A DNA stretch of 52,233 bases from Mucilaginibacter sp. (GTDB lineage: Bacteria; Bacteroidota; Bacteroidia; Sphingobacteriales; Sphingobacteriaceae), in contig JAQBOV010000002.1 of NCBI GenBank assembly GCA_028287895.1, forward strand, positions 1-52,233, in the 5' to 3' direction. The position numbers and the translations under genes are program-made. A model generated the notes under the pieces. It worked only from the letters and a program-made list of their open reading frames with translations. It had not been told where the DNA came from and made no database searches. Shown here piece by piece: positions 24,636 to 34,568 of the stretch (its first letter is position 1; every line of letters starts with the position of its first letter).

Positions 24636-25358
24636 CTAATCACGAAAAAAAGCAAGTGTAAACGCCCATGCTTCTTTTGAGGCAGCCTCATTATAGCTTG
24701 CGCGCTCATCGCAATTGAAACCGTGATCGGCATAGGATATTTTTACGGTAATAAAATCTTTTTCGGCTGCTTCAACCGCTTTTATTACGGTATGTATATT
24801 TTCTGATTTGATATGTTTATCCAACCCGCCCCAAAAGAACAGGTGTTTGCCATGCAGATCAGGCGCTTTGTTTGCAATAGCATCTAATCCACCACCATAG
24901 TATGATACCGCAGCTTTTAATGGTAAGATAGCGTTAGCCAGGAAAGAGACCCTGCCGCCCATACAATAACCCACAGCATATATTTTATTGATATCGACAT
25001 TTTTCTGTTCAGTAAGCCATTGGTAGGCGGCCTTCAGATCAGATTCAAGTCCCTCATTTGTCAATGCTTTGGTATGCGGTGCTACGGTGCTGAAATCGGC
25101 GTAATCACCTTCAAATCCTTTAGGCGCGGTACGGTGAAAAAGCTCTGGTGATATGGCAATAAATCCCTCTTTAGCAAACCTGTCTGTTACTTGGCGGATA
25201 TGATGGTTAACGCCGAATGCTTCCTGTAAAACAATTATTGCAGGTAGTTTGCCGGCTGCGTTTACCGGTGAGGAAGTGTAGGCAGTCATACTGCCTCCGT
25301 CTGCCACTTGCAGGGTTACCTCATTTTGTTCGTTTTCCATATCCGGATGATTTAACAT
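24636..25358 (-). CDS. Dienelactone hydrolase family protein
   Basis: This is an alpha/beta hydrolase of 240 residues. The nucleophile elbow is cysteine-based (YAVGYCMGGRVSFLA), as in true dienelactone hydrolases. The Asp lies in FWGGLDKHI and the His in SYADHGFNCDERASYNEAA. The substrate here is unknown. ATG at 25340 (MENEQNEV) is an alternative start six codons in. It is divergent from the old yellow enzyme gene, with 113 bases between starts. Confidence 0.88.
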   Translation of the reverse strand: MLNHPDMENEQNEVTLQVADGGSMTAYTSSPVNAAGKLPAIIVLQEAFGVNHHIRQVTDRFAKEGFIAISPELFHRTAPKGFEGDYADFSTVAPHTKALTNEGLESDLKAAYQWLTEQKNVDINKIYAVGYCMGGRVSFLANAILPLKAAVSYYGGGLDAIANKAPDLHGKHLFFWGGLDKHIKSENIHTVIKAVEAAEKDFITVKISYADHGFNCDERASYNEAASKEAWAFTLAFFRD

Positions 25359-25471
25359 TTAAAATTAGGTAAATGTTCAGCATATTAATTATTTAAGTAT
25401 CATCGAGCTGTATTTTACAAAACTGTGAAGCTACCCCGGATCTTACTTCCCATATTTGCAAAAAAGATAAT

Positions 25472-26539
25472 ATGCCGCATCTGTTCTCTCCTCTGAAAAT
25501 AAAAAGCGTTGAATTTAAAAATCGTATAGTGGTTTCACCAATGTGCGAGTATTCCAGTGTTGATGGTTTTGCCAACGACTGGCATCTGGTGCACTTGGGC
25601 AGCAGGGCTGTTGGCGGCGCCGCTTTAGTGATTACCGAAGCCACAGCGGTATCCGCCGAGGGCAGGATAAGCCCCAGTGATCTGGGGATTTGGAAAGATG
25701 AGCAGATTGAAAAACTAAAGCAGATTACTGAATTTATTCATGAGCATGGAAGTATCGCCGGTATACAATTGGCACATGCAGGCCGCAAGGCAAGTCATGA
25801 TGTACCATGGAACGGCGGCCGGCAGATCCCTTCGGATAAACAGAATGGTTGGAAAGCGCTTGCTCCGAGCGCCATACCTTTTACTGAAAACGACGAGGCC
25901 CCCGCCGAACTGGACGCATCGGGCATTGAAAAAGTTAAAACTGATTTTAAAGCTGCAGCATCAAGGGCATTAAAGGCCGGCTTTAAAGTGATAGAACTAC
26001 ATGGTGCCCATGGTTATTTATTAAATGAATTTTATTCGCCTTTAAGCAATCACCGAACAGATCAGTACGGCGGCTCTTTCGAAAACCGTATCCGCTTGTT
26101 GTTGGAGGTGACCGCATCTGTAAAAGAAGTTTGGCCCGATGAATATCCTTTATTTGTACGCATATCAGCAACCGACTGGATGGAAGGCGGTTGGACAGCT
26201 GATGACTCGGCGGCACTGGCAAAGGTACTGAAGATTAAGGGGGTTGACCTGATCGATTGTTCATCCGGTGGAAATGTTGCTAATGTAAAAATACCTTTAA
26301 AGCCCGGATACCAGGTTGAATTTGCAAAAAAGATACGGAAAGAAACAGGCATATTAACTGGGGCCGTAGGTTTGATCACCGAAGCTGTGCAGGCGGATGA
26401 AATAATCCAAAGCGGCCAGGCCGATGTGGTATTGCTGGCCCGCGAAATGTTACGTGATCCATATTTTCCATTGCATGGGGCACACCGGTTAGGGCAGGAA
26501 GTTAAATGGCCGTCTCAATATGAGCGTGCCAAATATTAG
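25472..26539 (+). CDS. Old yellow enzyme family NAD(P)H:flavin oxidoreductase (YqjM-like)
   Basis: The 355-residue FMN TIM barrel begins MPHLFSPLKIKSVEFKNRIV. SPMCEYSS carries the YqjM-type cysteine, followed by QLAHAGRKA with the FMN-binding Gln/His, HGAHGYLLNEFYSPLSNHR, and the phosphate-binding end GAVGLIT...VLLAREMLRDPYF. The family reduces activated alkenes, and the natural substrate is unknown. A CATATTTG sequence about 17-24 bases upstream is one mismatch from the -7 consensus. Confidence 0.92.
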   Translation: MPHLFSPLKIKSVEFKNRIVVSPMCEYSSVDGFANDWHLVHLGSRAVGGAALVITEATAVSAEGRISPSDLGIWKDEQIEKLKQITEFIHEHGSIAGIQLAHAGRKASHDVPWNGGRQIPSDKQNGWKALAPSAIPFTENDEAPAELDASGIEKVKTDFKAAASRALKAGFKVIELHGAHGYLLNEFYSPLSNHRTDQYGGSFENRIRLLLEVTASVKEVWPDEYPLFVRISATDWMEGGWTADDSAALAKVLKIKGVDLIDCSSGGNVANVKIPLKPGYQVEFAKKIRKETGILTGAVGLITEAVQADEIIQSGQADVVLLAREMLRDPYFPLHGAHRLGQEVKWPSQYERAKY

Positions 26540-26608
26540 AAAATGGATTTTAAATCAGCTTTAAAAAAAATTAACTAATTTCATACATTCACTCAAAAAA
26601 ATAAACCT

Positions 26609-27028
26609 ATGAAACGTACAGCAAAAGCCCATTGGAACGGCACATTAACCGAAGGCAAAGGAGAAATCAGTTCCCAAAGCACCACTCTTAATAATACCCA
26701 ATACTCATTTAAAACGCGTTTCGCAGATGGTATAGGTACCAATCCTGAAGAATTAATAGCTGCTGCACATGCAGGCTGCTTTACCATGGCCGTAGGCGCT
26801 GCGCTATCGCAGGCTGGTTTTACTCCCGGCGACCTGAATACGGAAGCCATTGTTGATCTGGACATGGCTGCCCTGGCCATTATCAGTATCCACCTGGAAT
26901 TAAAAGGTTCACCAATAAGTGGGGTGTCTGAACAGACATTTAAACAAATAGCCGAAGGCGCAAAAGCCAATTGTATCATCTCAAAAGCACTGAGTGTGCC
27001 TATTACTTTAAATGTTCAATACAGCTAA
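26609..27028 (+). CDS. OsmC family peroxiredoxin
   Basis: This 139-residue hydroperoxide reductase has the two reactive cysteines in AAAHAGCFTMAVGAAL and AKANCIISKAL. It starts MKRTAKAHWNGTLTEGKGEI, as in the YhfA/OsmC group. It detoxifies organic peroxides with a thiol donor. It lies 69 bases after the old yellow enzyme on the same strand, and a good terminator follows. Confidence 0.92.
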   Translation: MKRTAKAHWNGTLTEGKGEISSQSTTLNNTQYSFKTRFADGIGTNPEELIAAAHAGCFTMAVGAALSQAGFTPGDLNTEAIVDLDMAALAIISIHLELKGSPISGVSEQTFKQIAEGAKANCIISKALSVPITLNVQYS

Positions 27029-27054
27029 TATTTAGTATAGAATTATTTGAATTG

Positions 27055-27082
27055 AAAGTTCCGATTTACCGGGGCTTTTTTT
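27055..27082 (+). terminator. Terminator after the osmC-type gene
   Basis: AAAGTTCCG pairs with CGGGGCTTT (9 bp with two G-U pairs, 6-base loop), followed by a T-run to 27082. It is 26 bases after the stop. Confidence 0.75.
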
Positions 27083-27166
27083 ATGGCTTTAAAAATGTGA
27101 TTTTGGCACACTGTTTTTAGTAACGTAAGTGATATATTTATCGTCTTATAGTTTAAACAATATGGT

Positions 27167-28546
27167 ATGGCCACAAAACGTGTTAAATTTTTAATATTAA
27201 CCACTTCGATATTTTTACTGACGCTCCAGAGTATAGCCCAGCCACGGCTTCCGCAAGGGTATTTCTGGAAAAAGCTGCCTAATGGTTTGGAAGTATTGGT
27301 AATTGAAAATAGTAAGGTGCCCCTGGCAACTATTGAAATTGCGGTAAAAAATGGCGCATATACCGAGGGCCCGGAGTTCAGTGGTCTTTCCCACTTGTTT
27401 GAGCATATGTTTTTTAAGGCGAACAGGGACTATCCAACACAGGAAAAATTTTTAAAACGTACACAGGAGCTTGGTGCTATATGGAATGGTACGACCAATG
27501 TTGAGCGGGTAAACTACTTTTTTACTTTTGACAGGGACAGTCTTAAAGCCGGTTTAAAGTTCATGAATGCTGCTATTCGCTTCCCGATCTATCGTGAACA
27601 GGACATGCAAAAAGAACGCCCGGTTGTAGACGGAGAATTTCAGCGGGCCGAAAGCGATCCCGGTTTTCAGCTTTGGTTTGCCGTGCAGCAACACTTGTGG
27701 GGTGATCTGATCACACGCAAAAACCCGATAGGGATACACGAAGTGATCAACACGGCTACACCGGAGAAAATGATGGTCATCAAAAACAAATACTATTTCC
27801 CGAATAACAGTTTACTCACCATTTGCGGTGATATAAAACATCAGGATGCTTTTGCATTGGCTGAAAGCATTTTCGGCAGTTGGGAAAGCAGTGGTTTTGA
27901 TCCGCAGGTGAAATATCCGGTACCACCCTTTAAACCATTGGATAAAAATCAGTATTTTGTTAAGGAGACCACCATTGCCAGAACCCCTAATATGATGTTT
28001 TCCTGGCAGGGGCCTTCTTTTCTTACGGATTCAGCTTCAACAATAGCTGCTGATGTATTTTCGACCATCCTTGGTTTAAATTCATCCAAGTTGCAACAGG
28101 CTTTGGTTGATAAGGGTTTAGCATCCAGTGTGTCTTTTGGTTATTCAACCTGCAAATATGTAGGCCCGGTAGATATGTTTGTTGTACCTAATCCTAATAA
28201 GCTCAAAGCGTGCTACGCCGAATTGATGAACCAGGTAAGCCGGTTTGCCAGTCCTGATTATTTCACGGATGAACAATTGAAAGACGCGAAAGCTATTCTA
28301 TTGCGAAACAGTATTCATAATAAAGAAAAACCATCCAGTTTGCCGGGACAGGTCAGCTTTGATTGGTGCAGTACTTCATTAAATTATTACACAGACCTTG
28401 ACGATAATTATCAGAAAGTAACACGCGGGGATATCGTAAGCTATATCGAAAAATATCTTGCGGGCAAACCGATGGTAGCCGGTTTGATCATAAATCCTGA
28501 ATTAAACAAGCAAGTTAACGCCGGTGCTTTTTTTGCAGCCAAATAA
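27167..28546 (+). CDS. M16 zinc peptidase, catalytic member
   Basis: A signal peptide (LILTTSIFLLTLQSIAQ) puts it outside the cytoplasm. The inverted zinc motif HLFEH sits at residues 76-80, with the distal Glu expected in the segment after VDGEFQRAESD. The 459-residue length covers two M16 domains, half of a pitrilysin-type clamshell. The next gene encodes the inactive partner with a 17-base gap, as in the two-chain M16B arrangement (processing-peptidase-like). The substrate is unknown. Confidence 0.9.
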   Translation: MATKRVKFLILTTSIFLLTLQSIAQPRLPQGYFWKKLPNGLEVLVIENSKVPLATIEIAVKNGAYTEGPEFSGLSHLFEHMFFKANRDYPTQEKFLKRTQELGAIWNGTTNVERVNYFFTFDRDSLKAGLKFMNAAIRFPIYREQDMQKERPVVDGEFQRAESDPGFQLWFAVQQHLWGDLITRKNPIGIHEVINTATPEKMMVIKNKYYFPNNSLLTICGDIKHQDAFALAESIFGSWESSGFDPQVKYPVPPFKPLDKNQYFVKETTIARTPNMMFSWQGPSFLTDSASTIAADVFSTILGLNSSKLQQALVDKGLASSVSFGYSTCKYVGPVDMFVVPNPNKLKACYAELMNQVSRFASPDYFTDEQLKDAKAILLRNSIHNKEKPSSLPGQVSFDWCSTSLNYYTDLDDNYQKVTRGDIVSYIEKYLAGKPMVAGLIINPELNKQVNAGAFFAAK

Positions 28547-28563
28547 AAATCAATCTGATTACA

Positions 28564-29898
28564 ATGAAAAAGAAAATATTTATACTGCTTATTGCTGCCG
28601 GCGTACTCAAAGTACAACCGGTTAAGGCACAGCAGAAGGCTTATCAAACCATGGTTAACGGGGTAAAGGTGATTGTACAGCCGAGCGGAAATGACATCGT
28701 TGAGATACAAACGGTGATAAAAGGCGGCGTGGAAAACTACCCGGCCGATAAAAGCGGCATTGAATCACTGGCGATGACTGCTTTAAGCGAATGCGGCACC
28801 CTGAAACATGACAAAAACAGCTTTAAAAACCAGCTGGATAAAGTAAGTGCAGATGTTTATGGATTTAGCGGAAAAGATTACTCCGTTGTAAAGATGAATT
28901 GTATAAAAAGCGACTTTGAAACCGTATGGCCGTTATATACTGAAGCGATAACCCTGCCCGTTTTTGATGCAAAGGAATTTGCACGTATTAAGCAGGATGC
29001 TGTTAATGATTTAAAAGAAGCCGAAGGCCGTCCTGATGCTGCCATTGATAAATATGCCAACAAAGTAGCCTTTGCAGGGCGGGATTATGCAAAAGATCCC
29101 GATGGTTCTGTAGCGGTTATCGAAAAGCTCACACCCGAAGAAACAAAAGCTTTTTATCAATCGATATTGACAAGGTCAAGAATGCTTATCGTAATCGTGG
29201 CCGATCTGGATAGAGCCACCATTGAACAAAAAGTGAGTCAGTTACTCGGCACAATAAAACAGGGAGCGCCGTTTGAACTGAAAAAGTCACTTTTCAAGGT
29301 ATATAAAAATACTTTTTCGGCTGAACAAAGAGACCTGGCGACTAATTATATAGAAGGTGTAACGGGCGGTCCGCAGACAGGTACACCGGATTTTGATGCC
29401 TTCAATGTCGCCATGCGTATATTTAATGATCGCCATTTCCTTGAAGTTCGCACGAACAACGGATTATCATACGCTCCGCAGGCCTGGTTTAAGTATGGTT
29501 CTGTTTCTGTTGCCAAATTTGCCGTTTCCACCACAGAGCCCGATAAATATATCGCCGTATTTGATAAACTCATGGATAAGGTAAAAACCGAAGGGTTTAA
29601 GCCTGAAGAAGTAGCGGACATGAAAGTTACTTATCTTACAAGCTTTTATTACAAGCAGGAAACCAACAGTGCACAGGCGGCTTCGCTGGCAACAAACGAG
29701 GTGATATTTAATAATTGGCGCCGGTCATTAACACTGGTGAATGATGTGAAAAAGTTAACTGTTGAGGAAGTAAGCAATGCTTTTCGTAAATATATTGGCA
29801 ATATCGTGTGGGTATACCAGGGTGATCTTAAAAAAGTTGACCCATTAAATTATACCAGCGGAACCTTGCCCAAAGCTGATAAGCCGGTAAGCCAGTAA
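28564..29898 (+). CDS. M16 family peptidase-like protein, inactive partner
   Basis: The 444-residue product has a signal peptide (KIFILLIAAGVLKVQPVKAQ) and the M16 fold. At the position of the zinc motif it reads SLAMTALSECGTLKHDK, so HxxEH is missing and it should be non-catalytic. The C-terminal domain shows NNGLSYAPQAWFKYG, the usual substrate-clamp region. It is co-transcribed with the active gene 17 bases upstream and very likely forms a heterodimer with it. Confidence 0.88.
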   Translation: MKKKIFILLIAAGVLKVQPVKAQQKAYQTMVNGVKVIVQPSGNDIVEIQTVIKGGVENYPADKSGIESLAMTALSECGTLKHDKNSFKNQLDKVSADVYGFSGKDYSVVKMNCIKSDFETVWPLYTEAITLPVFDAKEFARIKQDAVNDLKEAEGRPDAAIDKYANKVAFAGRDYAKDPDGSVAVIEKLTPEETKAFYQSILTRSRMLIVIVADLDRATIEQKVSQLLGTIKQGAPFELKKSLFKVYKNTFSAEQRDLATNYIEGVTGGPQTGTPDFDAFNVAMRIFNDRHFLEVRTNNGLSYAPQAWFKYGSVSVAKFAVSTTEPDKYIAVFDKLMDKVKTEGFKPEEVADMKVTYLTSFYYKQETNSAQAASLATNEVIFNNWRRSLTLVNDVKKLTVEEVSNAFRKYIGNIVWVYQGDLKKVDPLNYTSGTLPKADKPVSQ

Positions 29899-29937
29899 AC
29901 GGTGTTTGAGGGTATTTAAAAATGGAAGATCACAAGA

Positions 29938-32181
29938 TCAGGATACCATGGTGCACTCTTGTTCGGTAACGGTACCTGTAGGAAGGGTGAAGAAGAATTC
30001 AGTACCGCTGCCCTGTACACTTTCAACCCATATTTTACCGTTGCATTTTTCTATCAGATCTTTGCAGAACAGCAGTCCCATGCCGGTGCCGGATTCATTA
30101 TTAGTGCCCGTTCCGCTGTCCACCTTACTTTTGAAAAGCTTATTAAGCTGCATTTCAGACATGCCTACGCCGGTATCTTTTATTGATAATAAAATGTAGT
30201 TGTCGGCCTGATGATGGGCGCTGACTTTAATAGTATCGTCTCTTCGTGAAAATTTGATCGCATTTGTAATTAAATTGCGGGTAACAATACGTACAGAATT
30301 GGGATCGGCTGCAACGGTGATGTTATCCGAAACATCATCGATCAGTTTTATTCCTTTTTCCAATGCCTGTTCATGATAATTACTGATCTCATAGGAGACC
30401 ACTTCTTTGATCGGGAAGCTTTTTGCTGAACTGTCAAAGTTGTCCATCTGGCTGTTTATCCAGAACAATAACGTATCGAGAAAATCAGAAGTATATTCCA
30501 ACTTCTTTACCGCCTGCGGTATCATACTTAAAAACTGCTCATGCGAAATGGTATCGTCCTCAAGCAGACTAAATAAGCCGCGGAGCGTGCTTAGCGGAGC
30601 CCTGAGATCGTGTGCCAGCACAGATATGAGCCTGTCTTTCAAATTATTAAGATCATTCAGTTTATGAGCCTGCTCATCTATATTGGCTTTTTGCTGCAAT
30701 ACCTGATGATTTTTATCTTCCAGTATAGTATTTATCTTTTGCTGTTTCAGCTTAGCCCTGTAATACACAATCAGAATGCCAACCATTCCTAATATGATAA
30801 TAAAGAATATTGCACTCAACAATCCCTGTCTTTGTATTTTTTGCTGATACAGGTCATCCTGGCGCTGATGCTGTGCAGCCAGCAAACGCTGCTTCTCGGC
30901 AAAGTTTGATTCAAGGTTGAACGAGGTCAGTTTTTGAACGCTCTCATCGCTTTTTAAACTGTCTTTCAGCGTATCGTATTCTCTTTGTGCTTTATAGGCA
31001 TCTTCAAATCTTTTTAAGCCTCCAAGCGCTAAACTAAGTTGTAAGGCCGCAGGAGCCCTGATCGCTAAACTACCCAGTTTATTGGCCAGGGTTGTACCAA
31101 GCAGCGCATATTTATAAGCATTTTGATAATCCTTTCGCAGATTATATACCGTAGCAAAATCCGTATAAGCGTAGGCCTTATTGTAATCAATTTTGTAAGT
31201 GGTTGAAATTTTAAGCGCCTGGTCCAGACAATTAAATGCAGCAGTATATTGTTTTTTATAGGCATAACATACGCCCAGATCCGCGTACAAGGAACTGATG
31301 CCATTCTTGTCGTCAAGGTCCTTGGTTAATTTCATTGATTTGGAAAGGTAAGTGATAGCCTGTTCGTATTTTTTCTGAGCCATCAATATTTCCCCCATAT
31401 TTTCATACGCGGTACTAATACCCTGTATATTCTTTGATTCCTGCCAAATTTTAACCGCACGCTTATAATACTCCATTGATTTTGGGAATATCTCCATTGC
31501 CTGCATTACTACGCCAATATTATTGTAATTAGATGCGGAAGAAAGCTTATCGTGTAGTTTAATATTCAGCGAAAGCGATTTGAAATAATTATCCAGTGCG
31601 AAAGATGATTTTCCAATATTATCGGCAACCATACCCATATTATGGTAACTATAGGCAATTCCATTTTCGTTTTTTAACCGCTTAAATATATCCAAAGCCT
31701 GTTTAAAATAACTTGAGGAGAGGTCGTAATTGGCAATATTATTATACATACGGCCAACTTCCAGGTAACAATAACCTAAACCGGCTTCATCTTTCAGATT
31801 AGTGTAGAGTAATTTGGCCCCTGTAAAGTTTTTTTGTGCCTTCTCATAATCGCCTTTCAATACATAAACCCTTCCTGTTGCAAGCATTCCGTCTGCAATA
31901 CCTTTTTTATATTTTATAGCGAGCGACCGGTCAACGGCTATCTTCCCGTAATACAAAGTACTGTCAGGGTTTATATCAATAAATTCGGCTGCTAATTTGT
32001 TTATCCTGTTGATCGTTAAGGTATCGGTGGGATTATCTTTGTTTGCAAGGGTAGCCGCTAACAGGGTTTTAAGGCTGTCAACCTTAAAATTGGCGAGCGT
32101 ATAGACACTTGAATTGCAGGGCGCATAGGCAAATGCCTTTAGCCCGGTTAATAACAGAATATAAATTAAAAATGATCTCAA
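29938..32181 (-). CDS. TPR-containing membrane sensor histidine kinase
   Basis: The 747-residue protein has a signal peptide, then periplasmic tetratricopeptide repeats over about residues 60-400 (for example YNNIGVVMQAMEIFPKSMEYY and YENMGEILMAQKKYEQAI). A membrane helix (LLSAIFFIIILGMVGILIVY), a coiled coil and a kinase core follow, with the H-box ISVLAHDLRAPLSTLRG and ATPase motifs NLITNAIKF, IKDTGVGMS and GTGMGLLFCKDLI. This kinase class is common in Bacteroidota. No regulator gene adjoins it. It is convergent with the M16 pair. Confidence 0.9.
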   Translation of the reverse strand: MRSFLIYILLLTGLKAFAYAPCNSSVYTLANFKVDSLKTLLAATLANKDNPTDTLTINRINKLAAEFIDINPDSTLYYGKIAVDRSLAIKYKKGIADGMLATGRVYVLKGDYEKAQKNFTGAKLLYTNLKDEAGLGYCYLEVGRMYNNIANYDLSSSYFKQALDIFKRLKNENGIAYSYHNMGMVADNIGKSSFALDNYFKSLSLNIKLHDKLSSASNYNNIGVVMQAMEIFPKSMEYYKRAVKIWQESKNIQGISTAYENMGEILMAQKKYEQAITYLSKSMKLTKDLDDKNGISSLYADLGVCYAYKKQYTAAFNCLDQALKISTTYKIDYNKAYAYTDFATVYNLRKDYQNAYKYALLGTTLANKLGSLAIRAPAALQLSLALGGLKRFEDAYKAQREYDTLKDSLKSDESVQKLTSFNLESNFAEKQRLLAAQHQRQDDLYQQKIQRQGLLSAIFFIIILGMVGILIVYYRAKLKQQKINTILEDKNHQVLQQKANIDEQAHKLNDLNNLKDRLISVLAHDLRAPLSTLRGLFSLLEDDTISHEQFLSMIPQAVKKLEYTSDFLDTLLFWINSQMDNFDSSAKSFPIKEVVSYEISNYHEQALEKGIKLIDDVSDNITVAADPNSVRIVTRNLITNAIKFSRRDDTIKVSAHHQADNYILLSIKDTGVGMSEMQLNKLFKSKVDSGTGTNNESGTGMGLLFCKDLIEKCNGKIWVESVQGSGTEFFFTLPTGTVTEQECTMVS

Positions 32182-32334
32182 TTTTTAATACTTAACAGAC
32201 ATGAATAGGTGCTAACCAACTTAACAATAGCAAAAGACATTAATTCAGGTGTTCTAATTGTCTAATATGCATTTACTTATACTTATACGGTATTGACCGG
32301 TGTTTTTGTTATAAGTAATTTCGGGATTAATAGG

Positions 32335-32364
32335 AAAGCCCGTTCAATTTAATAAACGGGCTTT
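32335..32364 (-). terminator. Terminator after glyQS
   Basis: A perfect 10-bp stem AAAGCCCGTT/AACGGGCTTT with a 10-base loop lies 25 bases after the glyQS stop. The T-run on the minus strand is short (TTTCCTATT), so efficiency is uncertain. Confidence 0.6.
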
Positions 32365-32388
32365 AATTGTAACGGGTTTGTTACGTTT

Positions 32389-33852
32389 TTATATCGAAAG
32401 TACATTCTTCCAGCTGACCAGGTCACCGATGATCTTTTCAAGCTGATCAGCCGGTACGCGTTCCTGTTGCATGGTATCACGGTAGCGTATCGTTACGGTA
32501 TTATCTTCCAGGGTTTGATGGTCAACGGTAATGCAAAAAGGCGTACCGATAGCATCCTGCCGGCGATAGCGCTTGCCGATGGCATCCTTTTCCTCATATT
32601 GCAGGTTAAAGTCTATTTTCAGTTTATCCATTATCTGGCGTGCTTTTTCAGGCAGACCGTCTTTTTTGGTCAGCGGGAAAATCGCTGCTTTAACAGGCGC
32701 CAGGCAGGGGTGCAGTCTTAATAGCACGCGGCTGTCCTGTTTCTCATCTGTGCTCAGGTCTTCTTCCTGATAAGCATTGATCAGGGTCAGCAGGAACATT
32801 CGATCCAAACCGATAGAGGTTTCAATCACATAAGGCACATAGTTTTGGTTAATCTCCGGGTCGAAATACTGCAACTTCTTACCCGAAAATTTTTGATGCT
32901 GGCTCAAATCAAAATCGGTGCGGCTGTGTATGCCTTCCACTTCCTTAAAACCAAAAGGAAACTCGTATTCGATATCAAAGGCTGATTCGGCATAGTGCGC
33001 CAGTTTGGTATGCTCATGATAACGGTATTTTTCAGGACCGGTACCTAAGGCCAAATGCCATTTCAAACGTTCAGTTTTCCAGTGTTCAAACCATTCTTTT
33101 TGTGTGCCGGGGCGTACAAAAAACTGCATTTCCATCTGCTCAAATTCGCGCATGCGGATAATGAACTGGCGCGCAATTACCTCGTTACGGAAAGCCTTGC
33201 CTATTTGGGCAATACCGAAGGGGATTTTCATCCTGCCTGATTTTTGCACATTAAGGTAATTTACAAATATGCCCTGTGCAGTTTCCGGACGCAAATAAAC
33301 CAGATCAGCATCATCAGCGACGGCGCCCATCTGCGTGCTGAACATCAGGTTAAACTGACGGACGTCTGTCCAGTTGCGCGTACCGCTGATGGGGTCGGCT
33401 ATTTCATGCGCTATGATCAGTTCTTTTAGGCGCAGCAGATCGTCATTTTTCAATGCCTTATCCATTTCTATCTGCAGTTGTTCCGCTTTATCGGTCTGGC
33501 CATCCTTGTCGTAACGGTCTATCTTATCTTCCAATAATTGATCCGCACGGTAACGTTTTTTTGAATCTTTATTATCGATCATCGGGTCGCTGAAACCATC
33601 CACGTGGCCACTGGCTTTCCATATTTTGGGATGCATAAATATTGCCGAATCGATACCAACTATATTTTCGTTCAACTGCACCATGGCCTTCCACCAATAA
33701 GTTTTGATGTTGTTTTTCAGTTCAGTGCCATTCTGGCCATAGTCATATACAGCGCTGAGGCCGTCATATATTTCACTCGAAGGGAAAACAAAGCCATATT
33801 CTTTAGCGTGCGATATTACGTTTTTGAAAAGTTCGTCGGTGGGTTTACTCAT
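32389..33852 (-). CDS. glyQS: Glycyl-tRNA synthetase (single-chain alpha2 type)
   Basis: It charges tRNA-Gly. I start it at ATG 33852 (MSKPTDELFKNVISHAKEYG, 487 residues). The upstream in-frame start at 33897 would lie in a repeat-rich leader and upstream of the promoter box at 33860-33867. Class II motifs are visible: LYDYG-like YDYGQNGTELK, motif 2 IGKAFRNEVIARQFIIRMRE, and ETSIGLDRMFL as motif 3. The C-terminal anticodon-binding domain contains QYEEKDAIGKRYRRQDAIGT. Confidence 0.96.
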   Translation of the reverse strand: MSKPTDELFKNVISHAKEYGFVFPSSEIYDGLSAVYDYGQNGTELKNNIKTYWWKAMVQLNENIVGIDSAIFMHPKIWKASGHVDGFSDPMIDNKDSKKRYRADQLLEDKIDRYDKDGQTDKAEQLQIEMDKALKNDDLLRLKELIIAHEIADPISGTRNWTDVRQFNLMFSTQMGAVADDADLVYLRPETAQGIFVNYLNVQKSGRMKIPFGIAQIGKAFRNEVIARQFIIRMREFEQMEMQFFVRPGTQKEWFEHWKTERLKWHLALGTGPEKYRYHEHTKLAHYAESAFDIEYEFPFGFKEVEGIHSRTDFDLSQHQKFSGKKLQYFDPEINQNYVPYVIETSIGLDRMFLLTLINAYQEEDLSTDEKQDSRVLLRLHPCLAPVKAAIFPLTKKDGLPEKARQIMDKLKIDFNLQYEEKDAIGKRYRRQDAIGTPFCITVDHQTLEDNTVTIRYRDTMQQERVPADQLEKIIGDLVSWKNVLSI

Positions 33853-33859
33853 AATAGCG

Positions 33860-33867
33860 CAAAGATA
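33860..33867 (-). promoter_or_regulatory. -7 box of glyQS, very short leader
   Basis: On the minus strand TATCTTTG is followed by 7 bases and ATG at 33852, so the transcript would start at or just before the start codon. This box also decides between the two candidate starts. Confidence 0.6.
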
Positions 33868-33871
33868 TATT

Positions 33872-33912
33872 TTTGATTTTGGATGTCGGATTTTCAATTT
33901 CGGATTTATTAA
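33872..33912. repeat. Intergenic word repeat, type D (D1)
   Basis: Read on the minus strand this contains AAATCCGAAATT, then AAAATCCGACATCC. The first word occurs again at 42601-42632, and ATCCGAAAT occurs near 13959. It lies just upstream of the glyQS promoter. Confidence 0.5.
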
Positions 33913-33987
33913 ACGACCGCTTACTACTTAAATTATATTTCTATTAATCCTCCGATTAAGGTAGCTTTATAGGGCTAATTCATAATT

Positions 33988-34461
33988 ATGAAACAATCGC
34001 TGATCATTATCCTTTTCTTTTGGATGTCTGATACGATGGGGCAAAGCCAAACAAACACGGTTAAGCAACTCAATGTGTACGGGCGCGATGGTAAAATGGT
34101 AATCGGCAAAGTAATGGTTAATACAGCTGCTGCAACCAAATTATTTCTGCTCAAATCAGTTCAAAAGAAAGATACTTCAAACAATTATATCACCACTTTT
34201 TATTTAGGCAACAAGGAAACAGCTCCCATACCGGATGCCAGGATCTCCATGAAATTCAGTAAGCCGGTTACTGAGGTAATGCCCTCATTTTCTGCTGCAT
34301 TTAACAGTGTAAACGGGCTTTCAGATGACCATATCACCTATATTTTTAAAGCAGGCCGCTTAGACCGCGACCCTGGCAGTGTGGTGGTCATCTCATTTGC
34401 TGTCAAAAGCAAGGGAAAAGTAGTTACGGAAATTTCGGGCCTGGACGGGATAATTCCCTGA
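33988..34461 (+). CDS. Secreted hypothetical protein, 157 residues
   Basis: The signal peptide is QSLIIILFFWMSDTMGQ, followed by a mature part with a beta-strand pattern (VYGRDGKMVIGKVMVN, YITTFYLGNKE, RISMKFSKPVTEVMPSFSA, GSVVVISFAVKSKGK). It looks like a small Ig-like or carbohydrate-binding-type beta sandwich, but I recognise no named family. It stands alone between glyQS (divergent) and gldA. Confidence 0.65.
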   Translation: MKQSLIIILFFWMSDTMGQSQTNTVKQLNVYGRDGKMVIGKVMVNTAAATKLFLLKSVQKKDTSNNYITTFYLGNKETAPIPDARISMKFSKPVTEVMPSFSAAFNSVNGLSDDHITYIFKAGRLDRDPGSVVVISFAVKSKGKVVTEISGLDGIIP

Positions 34462-34556
34462 ATAAGGTTTTTGTCTGAAGCATGGATTACGCTGATTATT
34501 TAATTTCGCAGATTTATTTCAAACTTACCGGCTTGCTGACTTTCCGACTAAATATC

Positions 34557-34564
34557 TACATTTG
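34557..34564 (+). promoter_or_regulatory. -7 box of gldA, near-leaderless
   Basis: TACATTTG is followed by four bases and ATG at 34569, the same arrangement as aguB. Confidence 0.55.
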
Positions 34565-34568
34565 AAGC

